NCBI GenBank assembly: GCA_016234425.1
Contig: JACRCA010000327.1
Coordinates: forward strand, 1 to 11,196
Reading direction: 5' to 3'
DNA: 11,196 bases
From: Deltaproteobacteria bacterium
GTDB lineage: Bacteria > Desulfobacterota > SM23-61
This document shows positions 1-6,766 of this stretch, piece after piece (the stretch's first letter is position 1; every line of letters starts with the position of its first letter). Position numbers and translations under genes: made by a program. The notes beneath the pieces were generated by a model. The model was not told where the DNA came from. It did not search any database and saw only the letters and a program-made list of their open reading frames with translations.

Positions 1-63
1 GAGGGGGCCTTCTGAGACGAAGATTAAAGATTCGATCACCGCCTTCCATTGCGCGTCTTCCAT
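1..63 (-). CDS. scpB: Segregation and condensation protein B, N-terminal fragment (cut by window edge)
   Basis: Only the first 21 codons are present (reading MEDAQWKAVIESLIFVSEGPL), and the frame stays open to the window edge. The pattern of a short charged start, then a hydrophobic I-E-S-L-I-F-V-S-E-G-P-L stretch, matches the first helix of the ScpB winged-helix domain. In the family, ScpB dimers bind ScpA and with SMC form the bacterial condensin that compacts and segregates the chromosome. The ATG lies one base after the scpA stop codon, so the two are probably translationally coupled, as is usual for scpAB. Identification rests on this short N-terminus plus its position directly after scpA. 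Confidence 0.8.
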   Translation of the reverse strand, partial: MEDAQWKAVIESLIFVSEGPL

Positions 64-64
64 T

Positions 65-910
65 TTACAGGATCCTTTCCGCCATCCTCTCCTGGCCTTC
101 TTCTCGTTCTAACGGGGAGAAGATCCGAATCGTCCCGAAGGCCTCAGATTGATAGACTTTGATCAGGCGCAGGCGTAGAAGCTCCAGGAGCGCTAAAAAG
201 GTGAGGATGATTTCCCTCCGGGGGGTGGCCGCAGCAAAGAGCTCGTTGAAAGTCAGACTCTCTCTCCCCCAGAGGCGGTCCATAATCTGATGGATCTTTT
301 CCTTGATGTTCAACTGGTCCAGGGAGACTTCCTGGAATTCTTCCGGAGGAACGCCTTGTAAAACCTTCTTCAGAGCCTCCAGGAGGTCAAAGAGAGTGGC
401 TTCCCCGGTCAGGGCTTCTTCGCCACCTTCCAAAAGTTTTCCCTCGAAGAACGTGCGGGTAAAAACATCCCGGTCCAGCAGAGAACCTTGGGTCAGATCC
501 AGGGCAGCTTCTTTGAAGCGCTGGTATTCCACGAGTCTACGTACCAGCTCCGCCCGGGGATCTCCTTCCTTTTCTTCTTGGCCTTCCTCCACCTGCTCCT
601 CTTCGGCCGGGGGCAAGAGCATCTTTGACTTTATATGCAGCAGAGTTGCGGCCATCAGGAGAAATTCTCCGGCAATGTCCAAATTCAAGCTTTTCATCAT
701 CTCCAGGTATTCCAAATATTGCTCGGTGATGACCGCGATGGGAATGTCATAAATGTTAATCTCATTCTTTTTGATCAGGTGTAGAAGAAGGTCCAGAGGT
801 CCTTCAAAGACTTCTAACCTGACATTCCAGGGCGACTCTGGCTGATCAGAGTTTATATCCCCGGAGAATTCCTGCGGTCCCTCTTCGTTCGGAAAAGGCG
901 TCGATTCCAT
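65..910 (-). CDS. scpA: Segregation and condensation protein A (kleisin subunit of SMC-ScpAB)
   Basis: ScpA is the kleisin that bridges the SMC heads and recruits ScpB in the cytoplasmic condensin complex. From the ATG at 910 the protein is 281 residues. A poorly conserved acidic leader is followed by the diagnostic N-terminal core at residues 30-46 (VRLEVFEGPLDLLLHLI), then I-Y-D-I-P and a helix ending near residue 101 in S-K-M-L-L-P-P. A Glu-rich linker follows (about 102-118), and a C-terminal winged-helix region (about 205-268) would bind the SMC head. Length is normal for the family. An in-frame ATG lies 12 bases further upstream at 922, but it has only a weak GAAGAA ahead of it. The ATG at 910 has an AGGAG four bases upstream and is preferred. 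The gene follows trpS by a few bases and precedes scpB by one. Confidence 0.95.
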   Translation of the reverse strand: MESTPFPNEEGPQEFSGDINSDQPESPWNVRLEVFEGPLDLLLHLIKKNEINIYDIPIAVITEQYLEYLEMMKSLNLDIAGEFLLMAATLLHIKSKMLLPPAEEEQVEEGQEEKEGDPRAELVRRLVEYQRFKEAALDLTQGSLLDRDVFTRTFFEGKLLEGGEEALTGEATLFDLLEALKKVLQGVPPEEFQEVSLDQLNIKEKIHQIMDRLWGRESLTFNELFAAATPRREIILTFLALLELLRLRLIKVYQSEAFGTIRIFSPLEREEGQERMAERIL

Positions 911-926
911 CGGACTCCTCATTTCT

Positions 927-1913
927 TCAGCTAATTTTCATTGCCCGGCGCACTTCTTCCATGGTTTGGGCGGCAACTCCCCGGGCCCTTTGACAGCCAT
1001 TCTCCACGACTTCTTCGATGATCTGGGGGTTTTTGACCAACCGGGTGCGTTCCTCATGGATCGGAGCAAGGTAAGTTAGGATGTTTTCTGCCAGATTCTT
1101 CTTGTCCTCCACACAACCAATAGCCGCCCGCCGGCAGTCTACGTTGACCTGGGCCACGGTCTCCGGCGAGCTATACACGCAATGGAAGGAGAAGACGTTG
1201 CAAATATCCGGGTTTCCCGGGTCGCTGCGTTTGATGCGGTTAGGATCCGTGAACATCTGGTTCACCTTTTGCCGGATCTCCTCAGGTAGGTCGGAGATGT
1301 AAATGGCGTTATTGTAGCTCTTGCTCATCTTCCGGCCATCAATCCCCAGCAATCTGGGGACTTCGGTGAGCATTGGTTCAGGAAGGGGGAAGACGGGGGC
1401 ATAGAAAAAGTTGAATCGCCGGGCGATTTCCCGGGAGAGCTCTACATGGGGTACTTGGTCGATGCCCACGGGAACTCTGTGGGCTTTGTAAATGATGATG
1501 TCGGCCGTCTGCAACAAGGGATAACCCAGGAACCCGTAAGTGGAGAGGTCGTGGTTGGCCAGTTCCTGCTGTTGTTCTTTGTAAGTGGGAACACGCTCGA
1601 GCCACGGAAGCGGCGTAATCATAGAAAGAAGAAGATGCAGCTCAGCGTGCTCCTTGATCCGCGATTGTACGAAGAGAACGCTCTTCTCCGGGGAGAGTCC
1701 CACGCTCAGCCAGTCGATCATCATTTCTTTGATACATTCTTGAATGCCCTCCGGACTATTGTATTCGGTCGTCAGGGCATGCCAGTCTGCGGCAAAGAAA
1801 AAACACTCATAATCCTTCTGGAGCTTCTTCCAGTTATCCAGGGCTCCCACCAAATTTCCCAAGTGCAGCTTTCCCGATGGACGCATTCCGCTAAGCACAC
1901 GCTGCTTGGACAT
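927..1913 (-). CDS. trpS: Tryptophanyl-tRNA synthetase, with an incomplete [4Fe-4S]-type cysteine motif
   Basis: This class Ic aminoacyl-tRNA synthetase charges tRNA-Trp with tryptophan using ATP in the cytoplasm. The 328-residue protein has the HIGH-type signature PSGKLHLGN at residues 12-20, the tryptophan-pocket segment G-I-D-Q-x-x-H-x-E-L at 150-159 and KMSKS at 195-199, so the catalytic machinery looks complete. After KMSKS the anticodon-binding region resembles the TrpRS subgroup that holds an iron-sulfur cluster (Thermotoga type, C-x22-C-x6-C-x2-C). Cysteines are present at 238, 260 and 267, but the fourth position (270) is Asp, and the first spacing is 21 rather than 22. The cluster may be altered or absent. 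The ATG has a purine-rich GAAGGGGGA upstream. It lies 40 bases after the fusion gene and just ahead of scpA. Confidence 0.96.
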   Translation of the reverse strand: MSKQRVLSGMRPSGKLHLGNLVGALDNWKKLQKDYECFFFAADWHALTTEYNSPEGIQECIKEMMIDWLSVGLSPEKSVLFVQSRIKEHAELHLLLSMITPLPWLERVPTYKEQQQELANHDLSTYGFLGYPLLQTADIIIYKAHRVPVGIDQVPHVELSREIARRFNFFYAPVFPLPEPMLTEVPRLLGIDGRKMSKSYNNAIYISDLPEEIRQKVNQMFTDPNRIKRSDPGNPDICNVFSFHCVYSSPETVAQVNVDCRRAAIGCVEDKKNLAENILTYLAPIHEERTRLVKNPQIIEEVVENGCQRARGVAAQTMEEVRRAMKIS

Positions 1914-1953
1914 GGATTGTCAAAAATCCCCCTTCCCTCTTCTATTTTTCTTC

Positions 1954-4632
1954 TTAAGTCGGCACAAGGCGCGGCCCTCCACCCCTTCTCTGGATGGATT
2001 CCGCCCGTTGATTGAACCTGCGTAGGACGTACTCCACCTCCTCTTGGTGGTTTTGTAATTTGCCGTCCAGTCTGGCGCGCAAAAGCGACTGCAGGATCTC
2101 GGCATAAATCGGGCCTGGCTTATAGCCCATTCGTCTCAGGTCTTTGCCACCCAGGGAAACTCTTGTGCGTTTCAGCCCGGTAAAGTAAAGAGAAATAGCT
2201 TTCTTGACATCCTCCGTCTCTGTCTTCCCCATGGCGTACAACAGAAAGTCCGGGGGCAAGGGGTGCAGGACGAAGTAGAGATCGCTGCGCTTCCTGGGGG
2301 TAGAATGGGCCAGGCGGAGGACCACCTGGATAGTCATCCGCCTGCGCTGGAGGAAGTTGGCGCGAAATTTTTCCGGGAGGGAAAGCCGCTTGAGCAGCTC
2401 CTCGATTTCTTTTTCCCCAAGGCTGTCCACCATTCCCAGAAAGGCCACCAACCATCTCTCGTATTTCTCGCCTGTGAACAGTAGATTAAACCAGGAAAAG
2501 ACGCCGTCCAGTCTCTGGAATAGATTCTCCATGGGACGATCAATTTGCAACTTGGGATGGAAAAACTTCAGCAACCCATAATCCCCCATCCGCTTGATCA
2601 CAGCAAACGGCTTGTCCTCCGAGAGAGAAAGAACCAGCTCCCGGAAAAGCCGCTTCCCAGAAAGTCGGCCGAATAGCTCCAGGCGCACCGCGTTTTCCAT
2701 AAGCATATGGGTATGTTTGGCAATCTGGAAGCCGAAGCGCTGCTCAAACCGCAGAGCGCGGAAGATGCGGGTGGGGTCTTCCACGAAACTCAAATTATGG
2801 AGTGCACGAATGCTTCGCTCCTTAAGGTCTTTCTGGGCTCCGAAGAAATCGATCAGTTCGCCGTAATGGTCGGGGTGCAGGTGGATGGCCAGAGCATTCA
2901 CACTGAAGTCGCGCCGGTAGAGGTCCAGCTTGATGGAGCTGTGCTCCACCCGGGGAAGAGCCGCCGGGTGGTCATAGTACTCCAGACGGGCAGTGGCTAC
3001 GTCCAGCCGGTAGCCCTGAGGGAAAATCAATGTGGCCGTCCCAAATTTTTTGTGTACCTTGAGTTCACCTTTTTTTTCCTGGGCGAGGGCGCGGGCTAAG
3101 CAGATGCCATCCCCTTCCACCACCACATCAATGTCGTAGTTTTTATACCGCAGGATCAGGTCGCGAACGAAGCCGCCCACGGCGTAGGCCTGGAAGCCTA
3201 ATTCTTTTGCTTTTCCCCCGATGGTTTTGAGCAAACCGAGCACCTCAAAAGGCAGGCGCTCCTCCATCAGCTGGAGGATCCCTTTCTTTCGGGGCTCGGC
3301 GGAAGAAAAATCCTTTTCCACCAGAGCCCGCGGCTCTCGACTGGTGCTGGCATGAAGCCAACGCAAGAGGTCCGTGCGGGTGATGGCCCCCACCAGCTTT
3401 TTCTTCTCGGTCACCGGCAGGAAGCGCTGGTTATTGCCCACGATCAGTTCTTGAATTTTGGAAAGAGCGGTCCGGGGATGGACGGTGGCAAACTCGCTGG
3501 TCATGTAGTCGTGCACCGGGGAGTCTGGGAAGCCGTGGAAGGCAGCTTTTTCTACGATCTGCCTGGATATTAGGCCGGCGACTTTGCCGTCTTCCATCAC
3601 GGGGAGCACATTGATATTGTAGCGGGTGAGAAGTTCACCGGCCCGCTCAATGGTCTCTTTGGCCTCGACGGTTTTCACTGGAAAAGACATCAGGTCACGC
3701 GCCCGCCTGACGGGGTTGACTCGCCCCTCTAAGTAGCTGAGTAGTTTTTCCTCTACCTGGGGGAGATTCATTTCCTTGATGGTGGCCGAAGCGGCTGTGG
3801 CATGTCCCCCGCCCCCAAAGAGGGCCGCAATCTCTCCCACGTTTACTTCTTCTATCCGACTGCGAGCCACGAGATAAACTCGATCCCCCATCTGGGCTAG
3901 AGCGAAAAGGACGTTGATATTCTCCATGTCTTTAAGTTTGTGCACGAGCAGGGCAAAATCTCCCACGTACCTGTCCGCGGAAGCTTGAGCGATCACTACT
4001 TCCAGGCCTTTCACATTATAGCGGGTGGCCGTTTGGATCAACTCATTCAGCAAAGCGATCTGTTCGGGAGTCAACTCGCGGGTGATCAGATTTGAGACCA
4101 TGTTCAGGTTGGCCCCTTGAGAGAGTAGGAAACCCGCTGCGGCCAGATCCTCCGCCGTAGTAGAAGAGAAGGTAAAAGACCCCGTGTCTTCATAAAGGCC
4201 CACAGCCATAACCGTCGCTTCCTCGGGGGTGAGGGGAATCTTTCGTTCTTTGAGGATCTGGGCGAGAATCGTCACCGTGGCCCCCACTTCCCGAATGTAC
4301 TCCACGGTTCCCCGCAGATCTTCTGGAGACGCTGGATGATGATCGTAAATATGCACCTCCACCCCTGGACGCTTGGCCAGCTGCGCAAATTTTCCGATGC
4401 GGCCAGGCTGGCGGGTATCCACGAGAATCAACCGCTCCACCGCAGGCAAATCGATGTTCTTCACCCGTTCTGTCTCAAACACATAAAAGGTGGAATGGAT
4501 GAAAAAATCGCGAAGATTCCTTTCCTGGGAACCGGGAAAGACCAGGACCGCTTGCGGATAAAGTCTCTTGGCTGCTAACATAGAGGCCAGAGAATCGAAG
4601 TCAGCGTTGATGTGGGTGGTGATCACATCCAT
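1954..4632 (-). CDS. DHH phosphoesterase / two CBS domains / class II tRNA nucleotidyltransferase fusion
   Basis: This is an 892-residue three-part protein. Part 1 (about 1-305) is a DHH-DHHA1 phosphoesterase with H7, D11-x-D13, D72, D97-H98-H99, D149 and the glycine-rich GGGGHATAAS at 273-282. All the metal and substrate motifs of NrnA/RecJ-like enzymes are visible. Part 2 (about 312-428) is a pair of CBS domains, which usually sense adenine nucleotides. Part 3 (about 455-892) is a class II nucleotidyltransferase: GGFVRD at 486-491, catalytic D500-x-D502, RRDFSVNA at 573-580, EDPTRIFRALRF at 618-629 and a helical C-terminal half. It should add nucleotides to the tRNA 3' end. Such fusions are known in Deltaproteobacteria and Aquificae, several of which split CCA addition between CC-adding and A-adding enzymes. 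The region between the catalytic Asp pair and RRDF keeps a loop-length segment, favouring an A-adding or full CCA enzyme over a CC-adding one. The start is four bases after the xerD stop. Confidence 0.93.
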   Translation of the reverse strand: MDVITTHINADFDSLASMLAAKRLYPQAVLVFPGSQERNLRDFFIHSTFYVFETERVKNIDLPAVERLILVDTRQPGRIGKFAQLAKRPGVEVHIYDHHPASPEDLRGTVEYIREVGATVTILAQILKERKIPLTPEEATVMAVGLYEDTGSFTFSSTTAEDLAAAGFLLSQGANLNMVSNLITRELTPEQIALLNELIQTATRYNVKGLEVVIAQASADRYVGDFALLVHKLKDMENINVLFALAQMGDRVYLVARSRIEEVNVGEIAALFGGGGHATAASATIKEMNLPQVEEKLLSYLEGRVNPVRRARDLMSFPVKTVEAKETIERAGELLTRYNINVLPVMEDGKVAGLISRQIVEKAAFHGFPDSPVHDYMTSEFATVHPRTALSKIQELIVGNNQRFLPVTEKKKLVGAITRTDLLRWLHASTSREPRALVEKDFSSAEPRKKGILQLMEERLPFEVLGLLKTIGGKAKELGFQAYAVGGFVRDLILRYKNYDIDVVVEGDGICLARALAQEKKGELKVHKKFGTATLIFPQGYRLDVATARLEYYDHPAALPRVEHSSIKLDLYRRDFSVNALAIHLHPDHYGELIDFFGAQKDLKERSIRALHNLSFVEDPTRIFRALRFEQRFGFQIAKHTHMLMENAVRLELFGRLSGKRLFRELVLSLSEDKPFAVIKRMGDYGLLKFFHPKLQIDRPMENLFQRLDGVFSWFNLLFTGEKYERWLVAFLGMVDSLGEKEIEELLKRLSLPEKFRANFLQRRRMTIQVVLRLAHSTPRKRSDLYFVLHPLPPDFLLYAMGKTETEDVKKAISLYFTGLKRTRVSLGGKDLRRMGYKPGPIYAEILQSLLRARLDGKLQNHQEEVEYVLRRFNQRAESIQRRGGGPRLVPT

Positions 4633-4636
4633 GGAT

Positions 4637-5536
4637 TCAACCCCGGGGATGGAACTTCTGGTGCAGGCGTTTCAAATGGTCCCGGGTTACATGGGTATAA
4701 ACTTGCGTGGTAGCAATGTCCACATGCCCGAGCATGGATTGGACAGATCTCAGGTCTGCCCCTCTTTCTAAGAGATGGGTGGCAAAAGAATGACGCAGGG
4801 CGTGGGGGGTAATTCGTTTTTGCATCCCTGCAGCTTGGGCATACTTGCGCAAGATCTTCCAGAATCCCTGACGAGTGATCCCCCGGCCTCCCCTTCCCAG
4901 GAAAAGGGCAGCACTGGGAGATCTCCCAGCCCAGCGGTGCCGCGGCCCCTCGAGGTACTTCTTCAATGCCCGGCAGGCCGCCCCCCCGATGGGCACAATC
5001 CGTTCCTTCGCTCCTTTTCCTCTGGCGAGCACATATCCCGCTTCCAGGTTTAGGTCATTGACTGAGAGATGGATCAATTCGGAGACACGCAGGCCAGTGG
5101 CGTAGAGAAGCTCCAGCATCGCCCGATCACGAATTCCCAGAGGCTGCCCAGAGTCAGGCTGTCGCAGTAGGTTTTCCACTTCCCCCGAGGTGAGTACTGC
5201 GGGAAGCCTGGGGACGACTCGAGGCGCTCTCAAACGGCGCATAGGATTTTCCAGAATGGCCCCATCCTGCAGGAGAAACTTGTGCAACCCCTTGATCGCC
5301 GAAAAGACGCGGGCTAAGCTCCTGGCTGAAAGGCCCTGGCCTCGAAGATTTTTGAAATAACCCATGGCTTGCTCGGCTGAGCTGGCTGCGATGCTGGAAA
5401 TGCCCCGCTCCGCCAGGAAGGTAGCATAGCCCTGCAGATCCCGGGCGTAGGCCTCCAGGGTATTCCGACTCAGGCCTTTCTCAACAGCCAAGTAATGTAA
5501 AAAACGGTCTAACCAGTCGTCAAAATTGTCCGTCAT
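4637..5536 (-). CDS. xerD: Site-specific tyrosine recombinase XerD
   Basis: XerD with XerC resolves chromosome dimers at dif near the terminus, under FtsK control. The protein is 299 residues from the ATG at 5536. It has an N-terminal SAM-like core-binding domain (about 1-95) and a C-terminal catalytic domain with the full set R150, K174, H245, R248, H271 and nucleophile Y280, spaced almost as in E. coli XerD. The motifs are ATGLRVSEL, GKGAKER, PHALRHSFATHLL and GHVDIATTQVYTHV. The tail (HLKRLHQKFHPRG) resembles the XerD C-terminus, favouring XerD over XerC or an integrase, and no attachment site or cargo is nearby. An in-frame TTG lies one codon upstream at 5539. A GAAGGG at 5546-5551 lies 9 bases from the ATG and 6 from the TTG, so either start is possible. 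It is the first gene of the leftward operon. Confidence 0.94.
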   Translation of the reverse strand: MTDNFDDWLDRFLHYLAVEKGLSRNTLEAYARDLQGYATFLAERGISSIAASSAEQAMGYFKNLRGQGLSARSLARVFSAIKGLHKFLLQDGAILENPMRRLRAPRVVPRLPAVLTSGEVENLLRQPDSGQPLGIRDRAMLELLYATGLRVSELIHLSVNDLNLEAGYVLARGKGAKERIVPIGGAACRALKKYLEGPRHRWAGRSPSAALFLGRGGRGITRQGFWKILRKYAQAAGMQKRITPHALRHSFATHLLERGADLRSVQSMLGHVDIATTQVYTHVTRDHLKRLHQKFHPRG

Positions 5537-5563
5537 CAAAAAGAGCCCTTCATTTTGCTTATC

Positions 5564-5591
5564 ATTCTAACATATCGGTTTCTTTTTTCAA
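5564..5591 (-). promoter_or_regulatory. Predicted sigma-70-type promoter for the xerD-to-scpB operon
   Basis: On the minus strand a TTGAAA (-35, 5591-5586) and a TAGAAT (-10, 5569-5564) are separated by 16 bases, and each matches consensus at five of six positions. The predicted start, around 5557, gives a leader of about 20 bases with a GAAGGG ribosome site before xerD. It is the only good candidate upstream of the five leftward genes. Prediction by eye; no transcript evidence. Confidence 0.55.
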
Positions 5592-5648
5592 TTTTTTTCT
5601 CCTCCGCTCCCATGACTCCTTTTAGGTTTTTTCCTGGAATCAATACCC

Positions 5649-5677
5649 TTGACATTTTTTATTTTTTCCCGTTTAAT
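5649..5677 (+). promoter_or_regulatory. Predicted sigma-70-type promoter for pilT-pilU
   Basis: A perfect TTGACA (-35, 5649-5654) is followed after 17 bases by TTTAAT (-10, 5672-5677; five of six matches). The spacer is T-rich. The expected start near 5684 leaves a leader of about 26 bases that contains the pilT ribosome site. The element lies back to back with the xerD promoter, with about 57 bases between the two -35 boxes. Confidence 0.65.
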
Positions 5678-5697
5678 ATTTTTGATTTTTCACCGAT

Positions 5698-5703
5698 AAG
5701 GAG
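5698..5703 (+). promoter_or_regulatory. Ribosome binding site of pilT
   Basis: AAGGAG with seven bases before the ATG at 5711 is a near-ideal Shine-Dalgarno site and fixes the pilT start. Confidence 0.8.
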
Positions 5704-5710
5704 CTAAGGA

Positions 5711-6754
5711 ATGGATATCTCAGAGCTCTTACTCTTCGTGCACAAAGAGGGTGCTTCCGACCTGCACATCAGCGCCGGAGAAGCGCCAATGGTCCGCATC
5801 TATGGGGAGATCAAACGCATTGAGGTTCCTCCCCTGACCCGGGAGGAACTGCATGTCATGCTCTATGACATTCTCAATGACTATCAGAGGAAGAAATATG
5901 AAGAAATGCACGAATTGGACTTCTCCTTAGAGCTAAAGGGCGTGGCCCGCTTCCGGGTGAATGCCTTTCGCCAACAAAGGGGAGAAGGTGTGGTCTTTCG
6001 GGTCATTCCCTCCAAAATTTTAACCCTGGAACAACTGGGCCTTCCAAAAAATTTGCGCGAAGTCTGCCAAAATGAACGAGGGTTGGTTTTGGTCACCGGG
6101 CCTACGGGTTGCGGAAAATCGACCACCCTGGCGTCCATGATCGATGTCGTCAATAATTCCTTAAAGGGACACATTATTACCATCGAAGACCCCATCGAGT
6201 TTGTTCATGAGTCCAAGAAATGCTTGATCAATCAACGGGAAATCGGCGCGCACACCCTGACCTTCGCGAACGCCTTGCGCAGCGCCCTGCGCGAGGATCC
6301 GGACATCATTCTGGTGGGAGAGATGCGCGACCTGGAAACGATTTCTCTCGCTCTGACCGCGGCAGAAACGGGCCACCTTGTTTTTTCCACCCTGCACACT
6401 AGCGGGGCGGCCAAAACGGTCGACCGCATCATCGACGTTTTCCCCGGAGAGCAGCAGGGGCAGATCCGCGCTCAGTTTGCGGAATCAATTCAGGCCATTA
6501 TTTCTCAGATTCTGCTCAAGCGGCGGGATGGCCGCGGACTTGCCCCAGCCTTGGAAATTATGATCGGCACTCCGGCTGTCCGCAACCTCATCCGCGAGGC
6601 CAAAGTAGCGCAGATTCCCTCGGCGCTCCAGACCGGGCAGAAATACGGCATGATTACCTTAGATCAATCCTTGAAGGATCTGGTGGGTAGGGGCATTGTC
6701 GATAAGGAGCAGTGCCTGTACCTGGCCAGCAGCCCGAATATTTTTAACTCCTAA
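5711..6754 (+). CDS. pilT: Type IV pilus retraction ATPase PilT
   Basis: PilT is a hexameric cytoplasmic ATPase at the inner-membrane base of type IV pili. It powers pilus disassembly, and so twitching, adhesion and DNA uptake. The 347-residue product is of normal length, with an N-terminal PAS-like domain (about 1-100) and a RecA-like secretion ATPase core. Visible motifs are Walker A GPTGCGKST at 130-138 (Cys where Ser is most common, a tolerated variable position), the Asp box I-E-D-P-I-E-F at 158-164, the Walker B region with the V-G-E glutamate at 204, the His box around H229 and the PilT signature AVRNLIRE at 289-296, which is important for retraction in studied PilT proteins. It is the first gene of a two-gene operon with pilU. 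No other pilus genes are in the window, so assembly components must be elsewhere. Confidence 0.96.
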   Translation: MDISELLLFVHKEGASDLHISAGEAPMVRIYGEIKRIEVPPLTREELHVMLYDILNDYQRKKYEEMHELDFSLELKGVARFRVNAFRQQRGEGVVFRVIPSKILTLEQLGLPKNLREVCQNERGLVLVTGPTGCGKSTTLASMIDVVNNSLKGHIITIEDPIEFVHESKKCLINQREIGAHTLTFANALRSALREDPDIILVGEMRDLETISLALTAAETGHLVFSTLHTSGAAKTVDRIIDVFPGEQQGQIRAQFAESIQAIISQILLKRRDGRGLAPALEIMIGTPAVRNLIREAKVAQIPSALQTGQKYGMITLDQSLKDLVGRGIVDKEQCLYLASSPNIFNS

Positions 6755-6759
6755 GGAGG
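6753..6759 (+). promoter_or_regulatory. Ribosome binding site of pilU overlapping the pilT stop codon
   Basis: AAGGAGG begins inside the pilT TAA and lies seven bases before the pilU ATG at 6767. The overlap suggests that terminating ribosomes on pilT feed initiation on pilU. Confidence 0.8.
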
Positions 6760-6766
6760 GGTTAGG

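Noticed and set aside
1446..2015. A 189-codon plus-strand frame across trpS and the end of the fusion gene
   Set aside because: It is antisense to two well-supported genes, composition is unlike a protein family I know, and there is no promoter or ribosome site. It is a by-product of trpS codon use.
4637..5536. Tyrosine recombinase considered as an integrase of a mobile element
   Set aside because: The XerD-type length, C-terminal tail and housekeeping operon context, with no tRNA attachment site, repeats or cargo genes, point to chromosomal XerD.
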